Shown here in pieces: positions 1 to 5,952 of a stretch of DNA of 6,078 nucleotides. The translations under genes were made by a program, and so were the position numbers. This DNA is from Holosporales bacterium. GTDB taxonomy: Bacteria > Pseudomonadota > Alphaproteobacteria > UBA3830 > JAIRMZ01. The stretch is taken from the NCBI GenBank assembly GCA_031273665.1, contig JAISRK010000019.1, forward strand, positions 1 through 6,078, in the 5' to 3' direction. Position 1 is the first letter of the stretch, and each line of letters begins with the position of its first letter. The notes beneath the pieces are model-generated. The model saw only the letters and a program-made list of their open reading frames with translations, made no database searches and was not told where the DNA came from.

Positions 1-975
1 CATTTGGTGGTTGGGACCCATGCGTTGCTGGAATCAAAAGTGCAATTCCATGATCTGGGGTTTGTTGTCATTGACGAACAACACAGATTCGGCGTTCACC
101 AGCGTTTAGAATTCGTCCAGAAGGGATCATGTTGTGCTAGCCTCTATTTATCGGCCACTCCTATCCCTCGTACCCTATTGCTCACAGAATACGGTGATTT
201 ATCAGTGTCCTATATGCAGGAGAAACCTGCGGGACGTCAGCCGGTTATCACGCGCGTTCAAAAACTCTCCATGATAGATGGCGTTATTGCTCATTTATGT
301 GAGCGGTTGATCTCAGAGGAGGAACAGGCCTTTTGGATCTGCCCACTCATCGAAACATCAGAAAAATTGGACTTAATGGCGGCGGAGAAACGTTTTGCGC
401 ACCTAAAAGCATATTTTGGAGAACGTGTGGGCTTGCTGCACGGACGTTTGTTGGCGCAAGAAAAGGAGTCGATACTAACAGCGTTTCGCGCAAAAAAATT
501 GTCTCTTCTTGTGGCTACCACCGTGATAGAGGTGGGTATCGATATTCCGGCAGCAACGATCATGATTATTGAACATGCTGAGCGCTTTGGCTTAGCACAG
601 CTGCACCAATTACGTGGGCGCATTGGTCGTGGTACAAAGCGCGCCTTTTGCTTGCTTTTGTACGCTTCCCCACTGGCTGCCACGACATACCAGCGCTTAC
701 AGACGTTCAAAGCGACAACGGATGGGCTGAAACTCGCCGAGATGGACCTAAAATTGCGGGGAGGGGGGGATGTGGCAGGAGTCAAACAAAGCGGATTTCA
801 TATTTTCAAACTGGGAGATGTTTTGGGCAATTATACGCTCCTAGAAGAGGCTCATAGGACAGCCCAAGAGCTTCTGGCGCGAGATCCCCTCTTTTACACG
901 AATTCTAACGATCCAAAAATGACTTTACTCAGATTATTTGGAAAAGACGTCGAATTGAATTACGTGCCGGAGTAA
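1..975 (+). CDS. recG: ATP-dependent DNA helicase RecG, C-terminal part (5' end outside window)
   Basis: RecG is a superfamily 2 DNA translocase that remodels stalled replication forks and Holliday junctions. About 324 codons are present, close to what lies between the GTHAL motif and the C-terminus in E. coli RecG (about 690 aa), so the wedge domain and Walker A motif are outside the window. Visible motifs, counting from the TTG at base 4: GTHAL (4-8), DExH box DEQH (24-27, bases 73-84), SATPIPRTL (50-58), then in the second helicase lobe LLHGRL, ATTVIEVGIDIP, ERFGLAQLHQLRGRIGRG with its arginines, and a C-terminal LRGGGD...KQSG stretch equivalent to the usual LRGPGE...RQSG. EKPAGRQP and FGVHQRL are alphaproteobacterial in style. 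The frame is intact to TAA at 973-975. The last 16 bases overlap the end of the opposing fni gene. A G7 run (763-769) lies inside the frame. Confidence 0.97.
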   Translation, partial: HLVVGTHALLESKVQFHDLGFVVIDEQHRFGVHQRLEFVQKGSCCASLYLSATPIPRTLLLTEYGDLSVSYMQEKPAGRQPVITRVQKLSMIDGVIAHLCERLISEEEQAFWICPLIETSEKLDLMAAEKRFAHLKAYFGERVGLLHGRLLAQEKESILTAFRAKKLSLLVATTVIEVGIDIPAATIMIIEHAERFGLAQLHQLRGRIGRGTKRAFCLLLYASPLAATTYQRLQTFKATTDGLKLAEMDLKLRGGGDVAGVKQSGFHIFKLGDVLGNYTLLEEAHRTAQELLARDPLFYTNSNDPKMTLLRLFGKDVELNYVPE

Positions 976-2015
976 AAATTCTTCGTTAGCGTGCGAGGAT
1001 CGGTTGTATCCTCAGAAAGACAAGGCGTAGCAACGAGTGCTGCGATGTTTGCTGCTCCAATGCAGAACATGATGGTTTTTAGTTCCGTAAGAAGGGTTTC
1101 CACGGCACGCATCAACGCTGTCTCAGAAAGAGCGGCGGCTTTGAGAAAAGGAAGGGCCATCCCTGCCAAGGAGGCGCCAAGCGCAAGACCTTTGATAATG
1201 TCGTGCCCAGATCGTATCCCTCCACTCACGATAAGTGGGATATGAGGCGCTGCAGCGCGCACGGTAACAAGACTACGTGCGGTGGGAACCCCCCAAGATC
1301 GGAAAGATTTATGTACGGTTGTGTCTGGAGAACGATGCATTTCAACCGCGCTCCAAGATGTGCCGCCCGCACCCGCAATATCAATCGCGGATACGCCGGC
1401 TTCTACTAAACGACGTGCATCTTGCGCAGAAAAACCGCTTCCGACTTCTTTGGCAATCACAGGAACCGGGAATTCCCGACATAAGGAGGTCACTTTCCTA
1501 AGAATGCCTGCAAAGTGGGTGTTCCCTCCTGGTTGCAGGGCTTCTTGTAGTGCGTTGAAATGGAGAACAAGGGCTTGTGCCTCGATCATCTCAACACAAC
1601 GTATGCAATCCTCGATACCACGTCCATAATTCAACTGCACTGCGCCAAGATTGGCAAACAAGACGCCACGAGGAGCGTGTGTGCGCACAACCGAGAATGT
1701 CTCTTTTAACTCTGGGTGCTCAAGAGCAACGCGTTGGCTGCCGACGCCCATCGCAATACCGTATGTTTGCGCGGCCTGTGCGAACCGTGCATTAAGGCGA
1801 GCGCCCAAAGACGACCCTCCTGTCATGGCAGAAATCAGAAGAGGCGCCTTAAGTGTGTGGCCAAGAAACGTTGTGGTTAGATCAATAGCGTGCAAATCAT
1901 GCTCTGGCAGTGCGGTGGGGTTGAGCGTATAAGCAGAAAACCCAGTGGCAATGCCGGATTGCACATCGTGTTTCAAGCAGATCTTGAGATGTTCGCCTTT
2001 GCGCTGCCGAACCAT
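960..2015 (-). CDS. fni: Type 2 isopentenyl-diphosphate delta-isomerase (FMN-dependent)
   Basis: Cytosolic flavoenzyme of the IDI-2 family, interconverting isopentenyl and dimethylallyl diphosphate using reduced FMN, NAD(P)H and Mg2+. The 351 aa is normal for the family. Motifs in order: RKGEHL (5-10, substrate-binding Arg/Lys/His), ALPEHD (35-40), SAMTGG (62-67), GVGSQR (90-95), LHFNALQE (151-158, holding the conserved His, Asn, Gln and the Mg-binding Glu), AKEVGSG (188-194), GAGGTSW (215-221), WGVPTA (241-246) and the phosphate/FMN loop SGGIRSG (264-270). No key residue appears to be missing. Its ATG shares one base with the acyltransferase TGA (TGATG), and the sequence before it (TAGAAAGATCACCTG) is a poor ribosome-binding site, so translation is probably coupled to the upstream gene. 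The 3' end overlaps convergent recG by 16 bp. The name rests on family motifs; activity is inferred. Confidence 0.95.
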   Translation of the reverse strand: MVRQRKGEHLKICLKHDVQSGIATGFSAYTLNPTALPEHDLHAIDLTTTFLGHTLKAPLLISAMTGGSSLGARLNARFAQAAQTYGIAMGVGSQRVALEHPELKETFSVVRTHAPRGVLFANLGAVQLNYGRGIEDCIRCVEMIEAQALVLHFNALQEALQPGGNTHFAGILRKVTSLCREFPVPVIAKEVGSGFSAQDARRLVEAGVSAIDIAGAGGTSWSAVEMHRSPDTTVHKSFRSWGVPTARSLVTVRAAAPHIPLIVSGGIRSGHDIIKGLALGASLAGMALPFLKAAALSETALMRAVETLLTELKTIMFCIGAANIAALVATPCLSEDTTDPRTLTKNFYSGT

Positions 2016-3187
2016 CAGGTGATCTTTCTAGCAAATCGCCGCAGAGGGGTTTCAATCCATCGGTAGGAACATTCCACAAAAACGATCAATATTCCCAGAA
2101 AAATAAAGAATTGCCCGATGGAGTAGAAATCAGAATATGTCTCATTGCTGACTCTGAATAGACCCAGACTGTCGACGAGCCATTGCGCGAAACGCATTGT
2201 CAACAGCTGCGTGACGTAGATGGTGTAGGAACGCTCTCCGATAAACTCCAACAATGGGGCGATGAAGCGGTTTCCTAAAACGATATTCTTATTTTGTGCG
2301 GCCCACCAAACGAGCACTCCAGCGCTGCCCAAAATGGGGGCAAAATCGTAGGCTTGCATGTGTTTACCGCAGACGCCGGGATAGATCCATATAACAAATA
2401 CCAGCAGTATCATCACAAACCGCGTGCTGTACGACGCAGGAAGAGAGGATGGTGTGCGAATTGTCTTTAAAAACGCTAGAAACGCGCCTAAGAACAGTCC
2501 ATCAAAGTTATAAAGAGTGTGATAATAAGGGGTACCTTCTCCCCAAAGCTCTATGAGTGGTCTTGCGACAAAACTGCCAATGCAGCATAAACAGAGGGCC
2601 AGCAGAGCCTGACGAGAAGGTGTTTTCGCGAGCAATAGAAGAATAGGCCAACAGAGGTAGAATTGGCCCTCAACCGAAAGACTCCAATACGGACCCAATC
2701 CGCCGTAGTGTATATGCTCCACTTCTGCGTACCGGGCAACGGAAAAATTGTAGACACAAAAGAAATGCTCTATTCCCGCGCGAACGAAGCTGAGACCCCA
2801 GTCGGTTTGATAAGGCAGAATATCGGTGTCATAGGCCCAAAAGAACACACCAGCGGCTATTAACAAATTGAAAAACGCCAGTGGGGCAAGACGAAAGAAA
2901 CGCCGCAGAAAGAAAACTTTGAGAGGATCTATCGCTGCTCCTAATCGGGCGAAGAATGTTTCCTGTGTCTGGGCATCTTTTAGGCGTTGCAAAAGCAAAG
3001 TCGTGATAATAAAGCCCGAAATAACGAAAAATAGCGGCAATCCTCCCCTCCCATTGTGCAAAACAGAGGGCAATACCTCACGAGGAAAACGCAGAAGAGC
3101 GACTAGCGTCATGTGCTGAATCAATATAAACAAACATGCTACCCCACGGAGGCGTTGGATTTCGGGATAAAAGGTTTCTTTCTGCAT
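2015..3187 (-). CDS. Acyltransferase family 3 membrane protein (OafA/ExoZ-like)
   Basis: Polytopic inner-membrane acyltransferase (Acyltransferase_3 family), 390 aa, of the kind that moves acetyl or other acyl groups onto surface polysaccharide, O-antigen or lipid. The N-terminal motif is EIQRLRGVACLFILIQH, with the conserved His at 25. PLFFVISGFIIT (51-62), LRRFFRLAP (94-102) and WSLSVEGQFYLCWP (168-181) follow in the family order. Several hydrophobic segments run to the end, with a late GERSYTIYVTQLL (317-329) and WIETPLRR (377-384). The IQRLRG form rather than IDGLRA resembles exopolysaccharide (ExoZ-type) members. The late SY-IY motif has Thr-Gln where many relatives have His. There is no C-terminal SGNH domain. 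ATG 3187-3185 is preceded by AAAAGAGAA, a plausible ribosome-binding site. It heads a two-gene unit with fni through TGATG. The acceptor cannot be told from sequence. Confidence 0.9.
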   Translation of the reverse strand: MQKETFYPEIQRLRGVACLFILIQHMTLVALLRFPREVLPSVLHNGRGGLPLFFVISGFIITTLLLQRLKDAQTQETFFARLGAAIDPLKVFFLRRFFRLAPLAFFNLLIAAGVFFWAYDTDILPYQTDWGLSFVRAGIEHFFCVYNFSVARYAEVEHIHYGGLGPYWSLSVEGQFYLCWPILLLLAKTPSRQALLALCLCCIGSFVARPLIELWGEGTPYYHTLYNFDGLFLGAFLAFLKTIRTPSSLPASYSTRFVMILLVFVIWIYPGVCGKHMQAYDFAPILGSAGVLVWWAAQNKNIVLGNRFIAPLLEFIGERSYTIYVTQLLTMRFAQWLVDSLGLFRVSNETYSDFYSIGQFFIFLGILIVFVECSYRWIETPLRRFARKIT

Positions 3188-3310
3188 AGACGTTCTCTTT
3201 TAATGATTACACACAGTATTACACACGGTGACGTCTACTTATTAAGGAAATCTTCATGCGTTTTTGCAAGCCTTCAAGAGAAGAGACCACTTTCATCGAA
3301 AAAAGGGCAT
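3188..3310. promoter_or_regulatory. Divergent control region between acyltransferase-fni and the lipoprotein gene
   Basis: These 123 bases separate two start codons pointing away from each other, so promoters for both units must lie here or within the flanking genes. I could not pick a convincing -35/-10 pair on either strand. The region holds a 12-bp tandem repeat (3206-3229) bracketed by inverted arms TAGACGT (3187-3193) and ACGTCTA (3231-3237). Before the rightward ATG is AAAAAAGGG, a ribosome-binding site with only 3 bases of spacing. Confidence 0.5.
3206..3229. repeat. 12-bp tandem repeat, candidate operator
   Basis: ATTACACACAGT is followed directly by ATTACACACGGT, matching at 11 of 12 positions. 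The period of 12 is near one helical turn, which would place two protein contacts on almost the same DNA face. The repeat lies 19 bases upstream of the acyltransferase start and 81 bases upstream of the lipoprotein start. Its role as an operator is inference; no regulator gene is adjacent. Confidence 0.45.
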
Positions 3311-3955
3311 ATGGAAAGCACTCCTGTAACACGTTATTTCCTGTGGGGAATGCTGATGGCTTTAAATGGATGCGCTTCTAACGTTCCCGTGCGGACTATC
3401 AGTCTTTCTGCGAGCGCGGGGGCCAACGCTTCTTATGCGACGATTATTGATCTGGTCGTGCTTTTTGACAAAGATCTCGCTGCGAAGGTCTCTTCCTTGA
3501 GTGCTAGTCAATACTTTCCTGCTGCCGATCAGTTAGAACACGACAATCAAGGTCTTATGTTGCGGTGGCGTTGGGAAGTGGTCCCAGGACAGGTTATTGC
3601 GCGATGCCCTATTGTTTTTGAAAAATACAATCCTCTCGCCGCTTTTGTTTTCGCGCGCTACTACTCTCCCGGAGACCATCGGCTGCAATTAACGCCGACG
3701 GAGAATGTGGCTATCCTCCTAGAACAAGAAGATTTCAAGGTGTACACCCTTGTCTCCGGAAAGCCATCCAACAGTGGTCCTGTGAAGGGGAGTGTAGGAC
3801 CAATGCCCGAAATCTCGGAAGACGTTTTTCTACAAAATGCGCAAGAGCCTGATGGAGATCCACTCGCAAAACGACTCGCGCGGAGAGAACGCATACGGCA
3901 ACGCCTCAAAGCGCAACAAGAATCAGAGGGCATGATACCACGCGATTCCCAGTGA
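3311..3955 (+). CDS. Predicted lipoprotein of unknown function, possibly secretion-associated
   Basis: A 214-aa protein starting at ATG 3311. An open frame continues upstream to 3113, but that stretch is antisense to the acyltransferase gene and its divergent promoter. The 3311 start gives a short hydrophobic signal (FLWGMLMALNG) ending in a lipobox-like LNGC, with Cys at residue 21. The mature part is probably a lipid-anchored periplasmic domain. It contains TIIDLVVLFDKDLAAKVSSL, SASQYFPAADQL, RWRWEVVPGQV and FVFARYYSPGDHRLQLTP, followed by a polar tail rich in Arg, Lys and Glu (about 180-210) that looks helical. The order of beta-type strand, short helix, acidic loop and VPGQ recalls TssJ-like type VI secretion lipoproteins, but I cannot confirm this, and no other secretion gene is in the window. 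Weak points: Asn at -2 of the lipobox, and an n-region with one Arg and one Glu. It appears to be a single-gene unit. It is confidently a gene; the function is open. Confidence 0.75.
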   Translation: MESTPVTRYFLWGMLMALNGCASNVPVRTISLSASAGANASYATIIDLVVLFDKDLAAKVSSLSASQYFPAADQLEHDNQGLMLRWRWEVVPGQVIARCPIVFEKYNPLAAFVFARYYSPGDHRLQLTPTENVAILLEQEDFKVYTLVSGKPSNSGPVKGSVGPMPEISEDVFLQNAQEPDGDPLAKRLARRERIRQRLKAQQESEGMIPRDSQ

Positions 3956-3991
3956 CCATTGGGGAGCGCATGAGGGTTTTGCGCGTGGTAT
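3935..3991 (+). terminator. Inverted repeat over the lipoprotein stop codon, possible mRNA 3' structure
   Basis: ATACCACGCG (3935-3944) and CGCGTGGTAT (3982-3991) are perfect 10-bp inverted arms around a 37-base loop that contains the TGA (3953-3955). Inside the loop, CCCA (3948-3951) and TGGG (3960-3963) can also pair. GCGCA/TGCGC (3966-3970/3980-3984) is an alternative inner stem that competes with the outer arm. The following GGTTTGACAATTTTG has only short T runs, so this is not a classical intrinsic terminator. It may instead protect the 3' end or assist termination. Confidence 0.35.
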
Positions 3992-4247
3992 GGTTTGACA
4001 ATTTTGTAGAAAGAAGAGAGAGAGGACGCCATAGCGCTGTATCGTCAGGGGTACTGAAGAAAGGCGTTTCTGAACATGGCGATGATGGGGGAAAAATGCC
4101 GTCTCACGTCCATGGAAGGCGGTAGCCTCACGAAAAAATGAAGCAAAAGCCTTTATAGCGGCATATTTCGGCAATTTCCCAACTCAAAACGTCATAAGGA
4201 AAATACTCGTACGCTCGTAAAAGTCGCCCCCCCTCCACCAGAAAAAC
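3956..4247. other. Convergent intergenic stretch without a credible gene
   Basis: About 290 bases lie between the lipoprotein stop and the phaZ-side hairpin. A leftward 83-codon frame (3923-4174) and a rightward 21-codon frame starting at 4076 exist, but neither has a good ribosome-binding site or recognisable residues, and the first overlaps the lipoprotein 3' end. I see no tRNA-like sequence. Small points are a TTGACA hexamer at 3995-4000 without a matching -10, a CTCGTA doublet near 4206-4217 and a C7 run at 4227-4233. Confidence 0.5.
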
Positions 4248-4289
4248 GACAGTTAGGGCAAAAAAGACCAGCCTTTTGCTTTTTCTGTC
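4241..4289 (-). terminator. Probable intrinsic terminator of phaZ, possibly bidirectional
   Basis: Nested inverted repeats begin 4 bases after the phaZ stop. The outer arms are GACAG (4248-4252) and CTGTC (4285-4289); the inner arms are GCAAAA (4258-4263) and TTTTGC (4274-4279) around a 10-base loop. Read leftward, the structure is followed at once by GTTTTTC, as in a rho-independent terminator. Read rightward, the inner stem is followed by TTTTT (4280-4284), and G-U pairs extend it, so it may also stop transcripts from the lipoprotein side. The stems are short and A/T-rich, so strength is uncertain. Confidence 0.5.
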
Positions 4290-4292
4290 TGC

Positions 4293-5534
4293 TCACGCAT
4301 ATTTCGCCCGCCACACGGGGTCGTGTGTGCGGATAAAGGATTCTATCTTAGGCGCAACAAATTGGCGCCATCGGCTGCCAGAGAAGACGCCATAATGCCC
4401 AACATCAGGCTGTATGTAGTGTGCTTTTTTCTCTCTTGGTAGGTTGGAACATAACTCTTGCGCTGCGTAAGTCTGTCCTGGGCCGGAGATATCGTCTTTT
4501 TCTCCTTCCAACGTTAATAGTGCCGTTTTCCTGATAGCCCGTAGATCAACTTTTTGTCCGTGGTAGGTCATTATCCCGCGCGGCAAAGTATACCGTTGGA
4601 AAATATGGTCTATTGTTTCCAGAAAGTACGTATCATCCATATCTAGCAAAGAAAAATACTCATCGTAGAATGTTTTATGCACTTTTTTCTTGTCTTCCCG
4701 GCCTGCTATACAGTCTTCTAAATATTGAAAATGTTTTCCAATGTGACTATCAGGGTTCATACTCAAAAAGCATGCAAGCTGCAGGAATCCCGGATAAACA
4801 CGCCGCCCCGCGCCAGGGTGACCAAGAGGAACGATAGAAAGCATCTGCTCGAATTGCTTCAAGGGATACGTTTCGGCGAAGCGATTGACAGATGTTGGAT
4901 TGCGACGTGGGTCGATAGGGCCGCCCATTGGAATAATGCTTGTAGGGCAAATGGGATCTTGCCACTCCTCAAGAATGGCTGCTAATGCCATTACCTGAAC
5001 GGCTGGCTGGCAAACCGCCATAACATGGGTATTCGGTCCGATAACACGTAAGAAGTCGATGAGATAATCAAGGTAAGTATCAAGGCCGAACGCTCCTTCT
5101 TCTAAAGGAACTTCACTCACGGAAATCCAATCTGTAATAAAGACGTTGTGCGCGGGCGCCATGCGCCTTACCGTATCGCGCAAAAGCGTTGCAAAATGCC
5201 CGGAAATAGGGGCGATGATCAGTACATTTGGTTCATACTTTTTACTGTTTTTCTCAAAGTGGAGTAAACGGCAAAAAGGCTTTTCCACGGCAACTGCTTC
5301 ATGTAGGGAGATGGGACCATTCTCGCCTTCTACGTAGCGAATATTGAAAGCGGGCTTTGCGGTGTATCGTGTGCACCGTTCAAACATATCGCATATCCCT
5401 TCGGCCAAACGTCCCTCGGGAGTGTTCATCAGTACACTAAGTGGGCCGGCATGCAGCGCCATCTGTGCTCCAACCGCTGTAGATCTTGCGGGAATAACGC
5501 CAAGCGCTTTAAGATCGTGTGAATGGTATAACAT
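4293..5534 (-). CDS. phaZ: Intracellular poly(3-hydroxybutyrate) depolymerase
   Basis: Enzyme of storage-granule breakdown that hydrolyses native intracellular PHB, with an alpha/beta-hydrolase fold and a PHB_depo_C-type C-terminus. The chosen ATG (5534-5532) gives 413 aa beginning MLYHSHDLKALG, which matches the MLYQLHE start of known PhaZ1 proteins. AGAGGGTG sits 7-8 bases upstream. A longer reading from a TTG at 5558 would add 8 residues but lacks support. Conserved stretches: KPAF (60-63), EKPFCRLLHF, APISGHFATLLRDTVRRM (108-125), TDWI, VPLEEGAFGLDTY, VCQP with the nucleophile Cys175 (Cys183 in Cupriavidus PhaZ1), MGGPIDPRRNPTSVN, GRRVYPGFLQL, FYDEYFSLLDM, EGEKDDISGPGQT with the catalytic Asp, and VGHYGVFSGSRWR with His380. 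The Cys-Asp-His triad is therefore intact. No synthase or phasin gene is in the window. The gene ends 4 bp before a terminator-like hairpin and diverges from the mutase gene. Confidence 0.95.
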   Translation of the reverse strand: MLYHSHDLKALGVIPARSTAVGAQMALHAGPLSVLMNTPEGRLAEGICDMFERCTRYTAKPAFNIRYVEGENGPISLHEAVAVEKPFCRLLHFEKNSKKYEPNVLIIAPISGHFATLLRDTVRRMAPAHNVFITDWISVSEVPLEEGAFGLDTYLDYLIDFLRVIGPNTHVMAVCQPAVQVMALAAILEEWQDPICPTSIIPMGGPIDPRRNPTSVNRFAETYPLKQFEQMLSIVPLGHPGAGRRVYPGFLQLACFLSMNPDSHIGKHFQYLEDCIAGREDKKKVHKTFYDEYFSLLDMDDTYFLETIDHIFQRYTLPRGIMTYHGQKVDLRAIRKTALLTLEGEKDDISGPGQTYAAQELCSNLPREKKAHYIQPDVGHYGVFSGSRWRQFVAPKIESFIRTHDPVWRAKYA

Positions 5535-5640
5535 ACGCTTCACCCTCTGTTTTTTCAACTTTTATAGCCCTATTCGTTCAGATATTTTTGCCAAACCCTG
5601 AAATAAGACTATTCTGCAAATGGCCTTTTACTATAAGTAC

Positions 5641-5690
5641 AATATATAAAAAACAATAATTATTTATTAATTTTTAAAATTTTTTTAATA
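5641..5690. promoter_or_regulatory. A/T tract, possible UP-like or bending element for phaZ
   Basis: 49 of 50 bases are A or T, the exception being C5654, in a window otherwise near 50% GC. The tract has phased A and T runs and ends 107 bases upstream of the phaZ ATG. Such tracts serve as promoter UP elements, intrinsically bent DNA, or targets of IHF- or H-NS-like proteins. Which applies here is inference. Confidence 0.4.
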
Positions 5691-5704
5691 GACTCTTTCA
5701 TGGA

Positions 5705-5809
5705 GGGGGGAGGAAAAAGATAGATGGAGAAGATGGATATAGATCTTGTGGAATAGCGTTTTAAGAAGCGCGTGAAGTATAAACGATGCAAGTGCCAGTT
5801 TCTCCCCCC
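5705..5809 (+). other. Possible structured leader element enclosed by a long-range stem
   Basis: GGGGGGAGGAA (5705-5715) can pair with TTTCTCCCCCC (5799-5809) at ten Watson-Crick positions and one G-U, enclosing 83 bases. The G-U favours rightward RNA, so this could form in a long mutase leader. Just after the 5' arm is a ten-codon frame, MEKMDIDLVE, at 5724-5756, preceded by GGAGGGGGGAGG, a very strong ribosome-binding-like sequence that is itself part of the stem. I recognise no known RNA family here. Low-complexity G and C runs can pair by chance. Confidence 0.25.
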
Positions 5810-5907
5810 GGGAAGCGCGAGGGAGCAACCAATGGGTTTGGAGCCTGACATGGCCGTCATAGTCTGCTCAAAAGTTCTTTTTTGCTGCGTACGCCTTGAT
5901 TCGACAT

Positions 5908-5942
5908 CGAAACTTCTCTAGGTTTTTTCGAGAAAGGTTTCG
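5908..5942 (+). promoter_or_regulatory. Hairpin just upstream of the mutase start codon
   Basis: CGAAAC (5908-5913) pairs with GTTTCG (5937-5942), and TTCTC (5914-5918) pairs with GAGAA (5930-5934), around an 11-base loop; the only interruption is a two-base AG bulge (5935-5936). It ends 10 bases before the ATG, and the only purine-rich ribosome-binding candidate, GAGAAAGG (5930-5937), lies inside the stem. It has no trailing T run, so control of translation is a better guess than termination. Confidence 0.45.
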
Positions 5943-5952
5943 TGCTCTATCC

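Larger units (their letters stand above)
5535..5952. promoter_or_regulatory. Divergent intergenic region between phaZ and the mutase gene
   Basis: These 418 bases carry no convincing gene and should hold promoters for both flanking genes. From left to right they contain the phaZ ribosome-binding site (AGAGGGTG, complement of 5541-5548), an A/T tract (5641-5690), G-rich and C-rich segments that can pair (5705-5715 with 5799-5809), an 8-bp direct repeat GAAGCGCG (5765-5772 and 5812-5819) and a hairpin before the mutase start (5908-5942). A leftward 66-codon frame (5660-5860) has no recognisable features and ends in lysine/isoleucine codons supplied by the A/T tract, so I do not call it. I could not find a consensus-quality -35/-10 pair. 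Confidence 0.5.

Noticed and set aside
763..769. G7 run in recG as a phase-variation tract
   Set aside because: The frame is intact, the run is short, and recG is a housekeeping gene where phase variation is not expected.
291..785. Leftward 164-codon open frame inside recG
   Set aside because: It is fully antisense to the conserved helicase motifs of recG, rich in Ser, Arg and Lys in the manner of shadow frames, and has no recognisable domain.
3113..3310. N-terminal extension of the lipoprotein frame
   Set aside because: It is antisense to the acyltransferase N-terminus and crosses its promoter region. The start at 3311 has a ribosome-binding-like sequence and gives a signal peptide with a lipobox; the extension would bury it.
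3923..4174. Leftward 83-codon frame in the convergent gap
   Set aside because: It overlaps the lipoprotein 3' end, has no ribosome-binding site or recognisable motif, and its residue make-up looks random.
5535..5558. TTG start for phaZ eight codons upstream
   Set aside because: The ATG at 5534 matches the conserved MLY start of PhaZ proteins and has AGAGGGTG at proper spacing; the TTG has neither.
5660..5860. Leftward 66-codon frame upstream of phaZ
   Set aside because: There is no clear ribosome-binding site or domain, its end is made of A/T-tract codons, and it would fill the region expected to hold the phaZ promoter.
5899..5913. TTCGA-containing segment resembling a tRNA T-loop
   Set aside because: The segment belongs to a simple hairpin, and no acceptor, D-arm or anticodon stem can be built around it.
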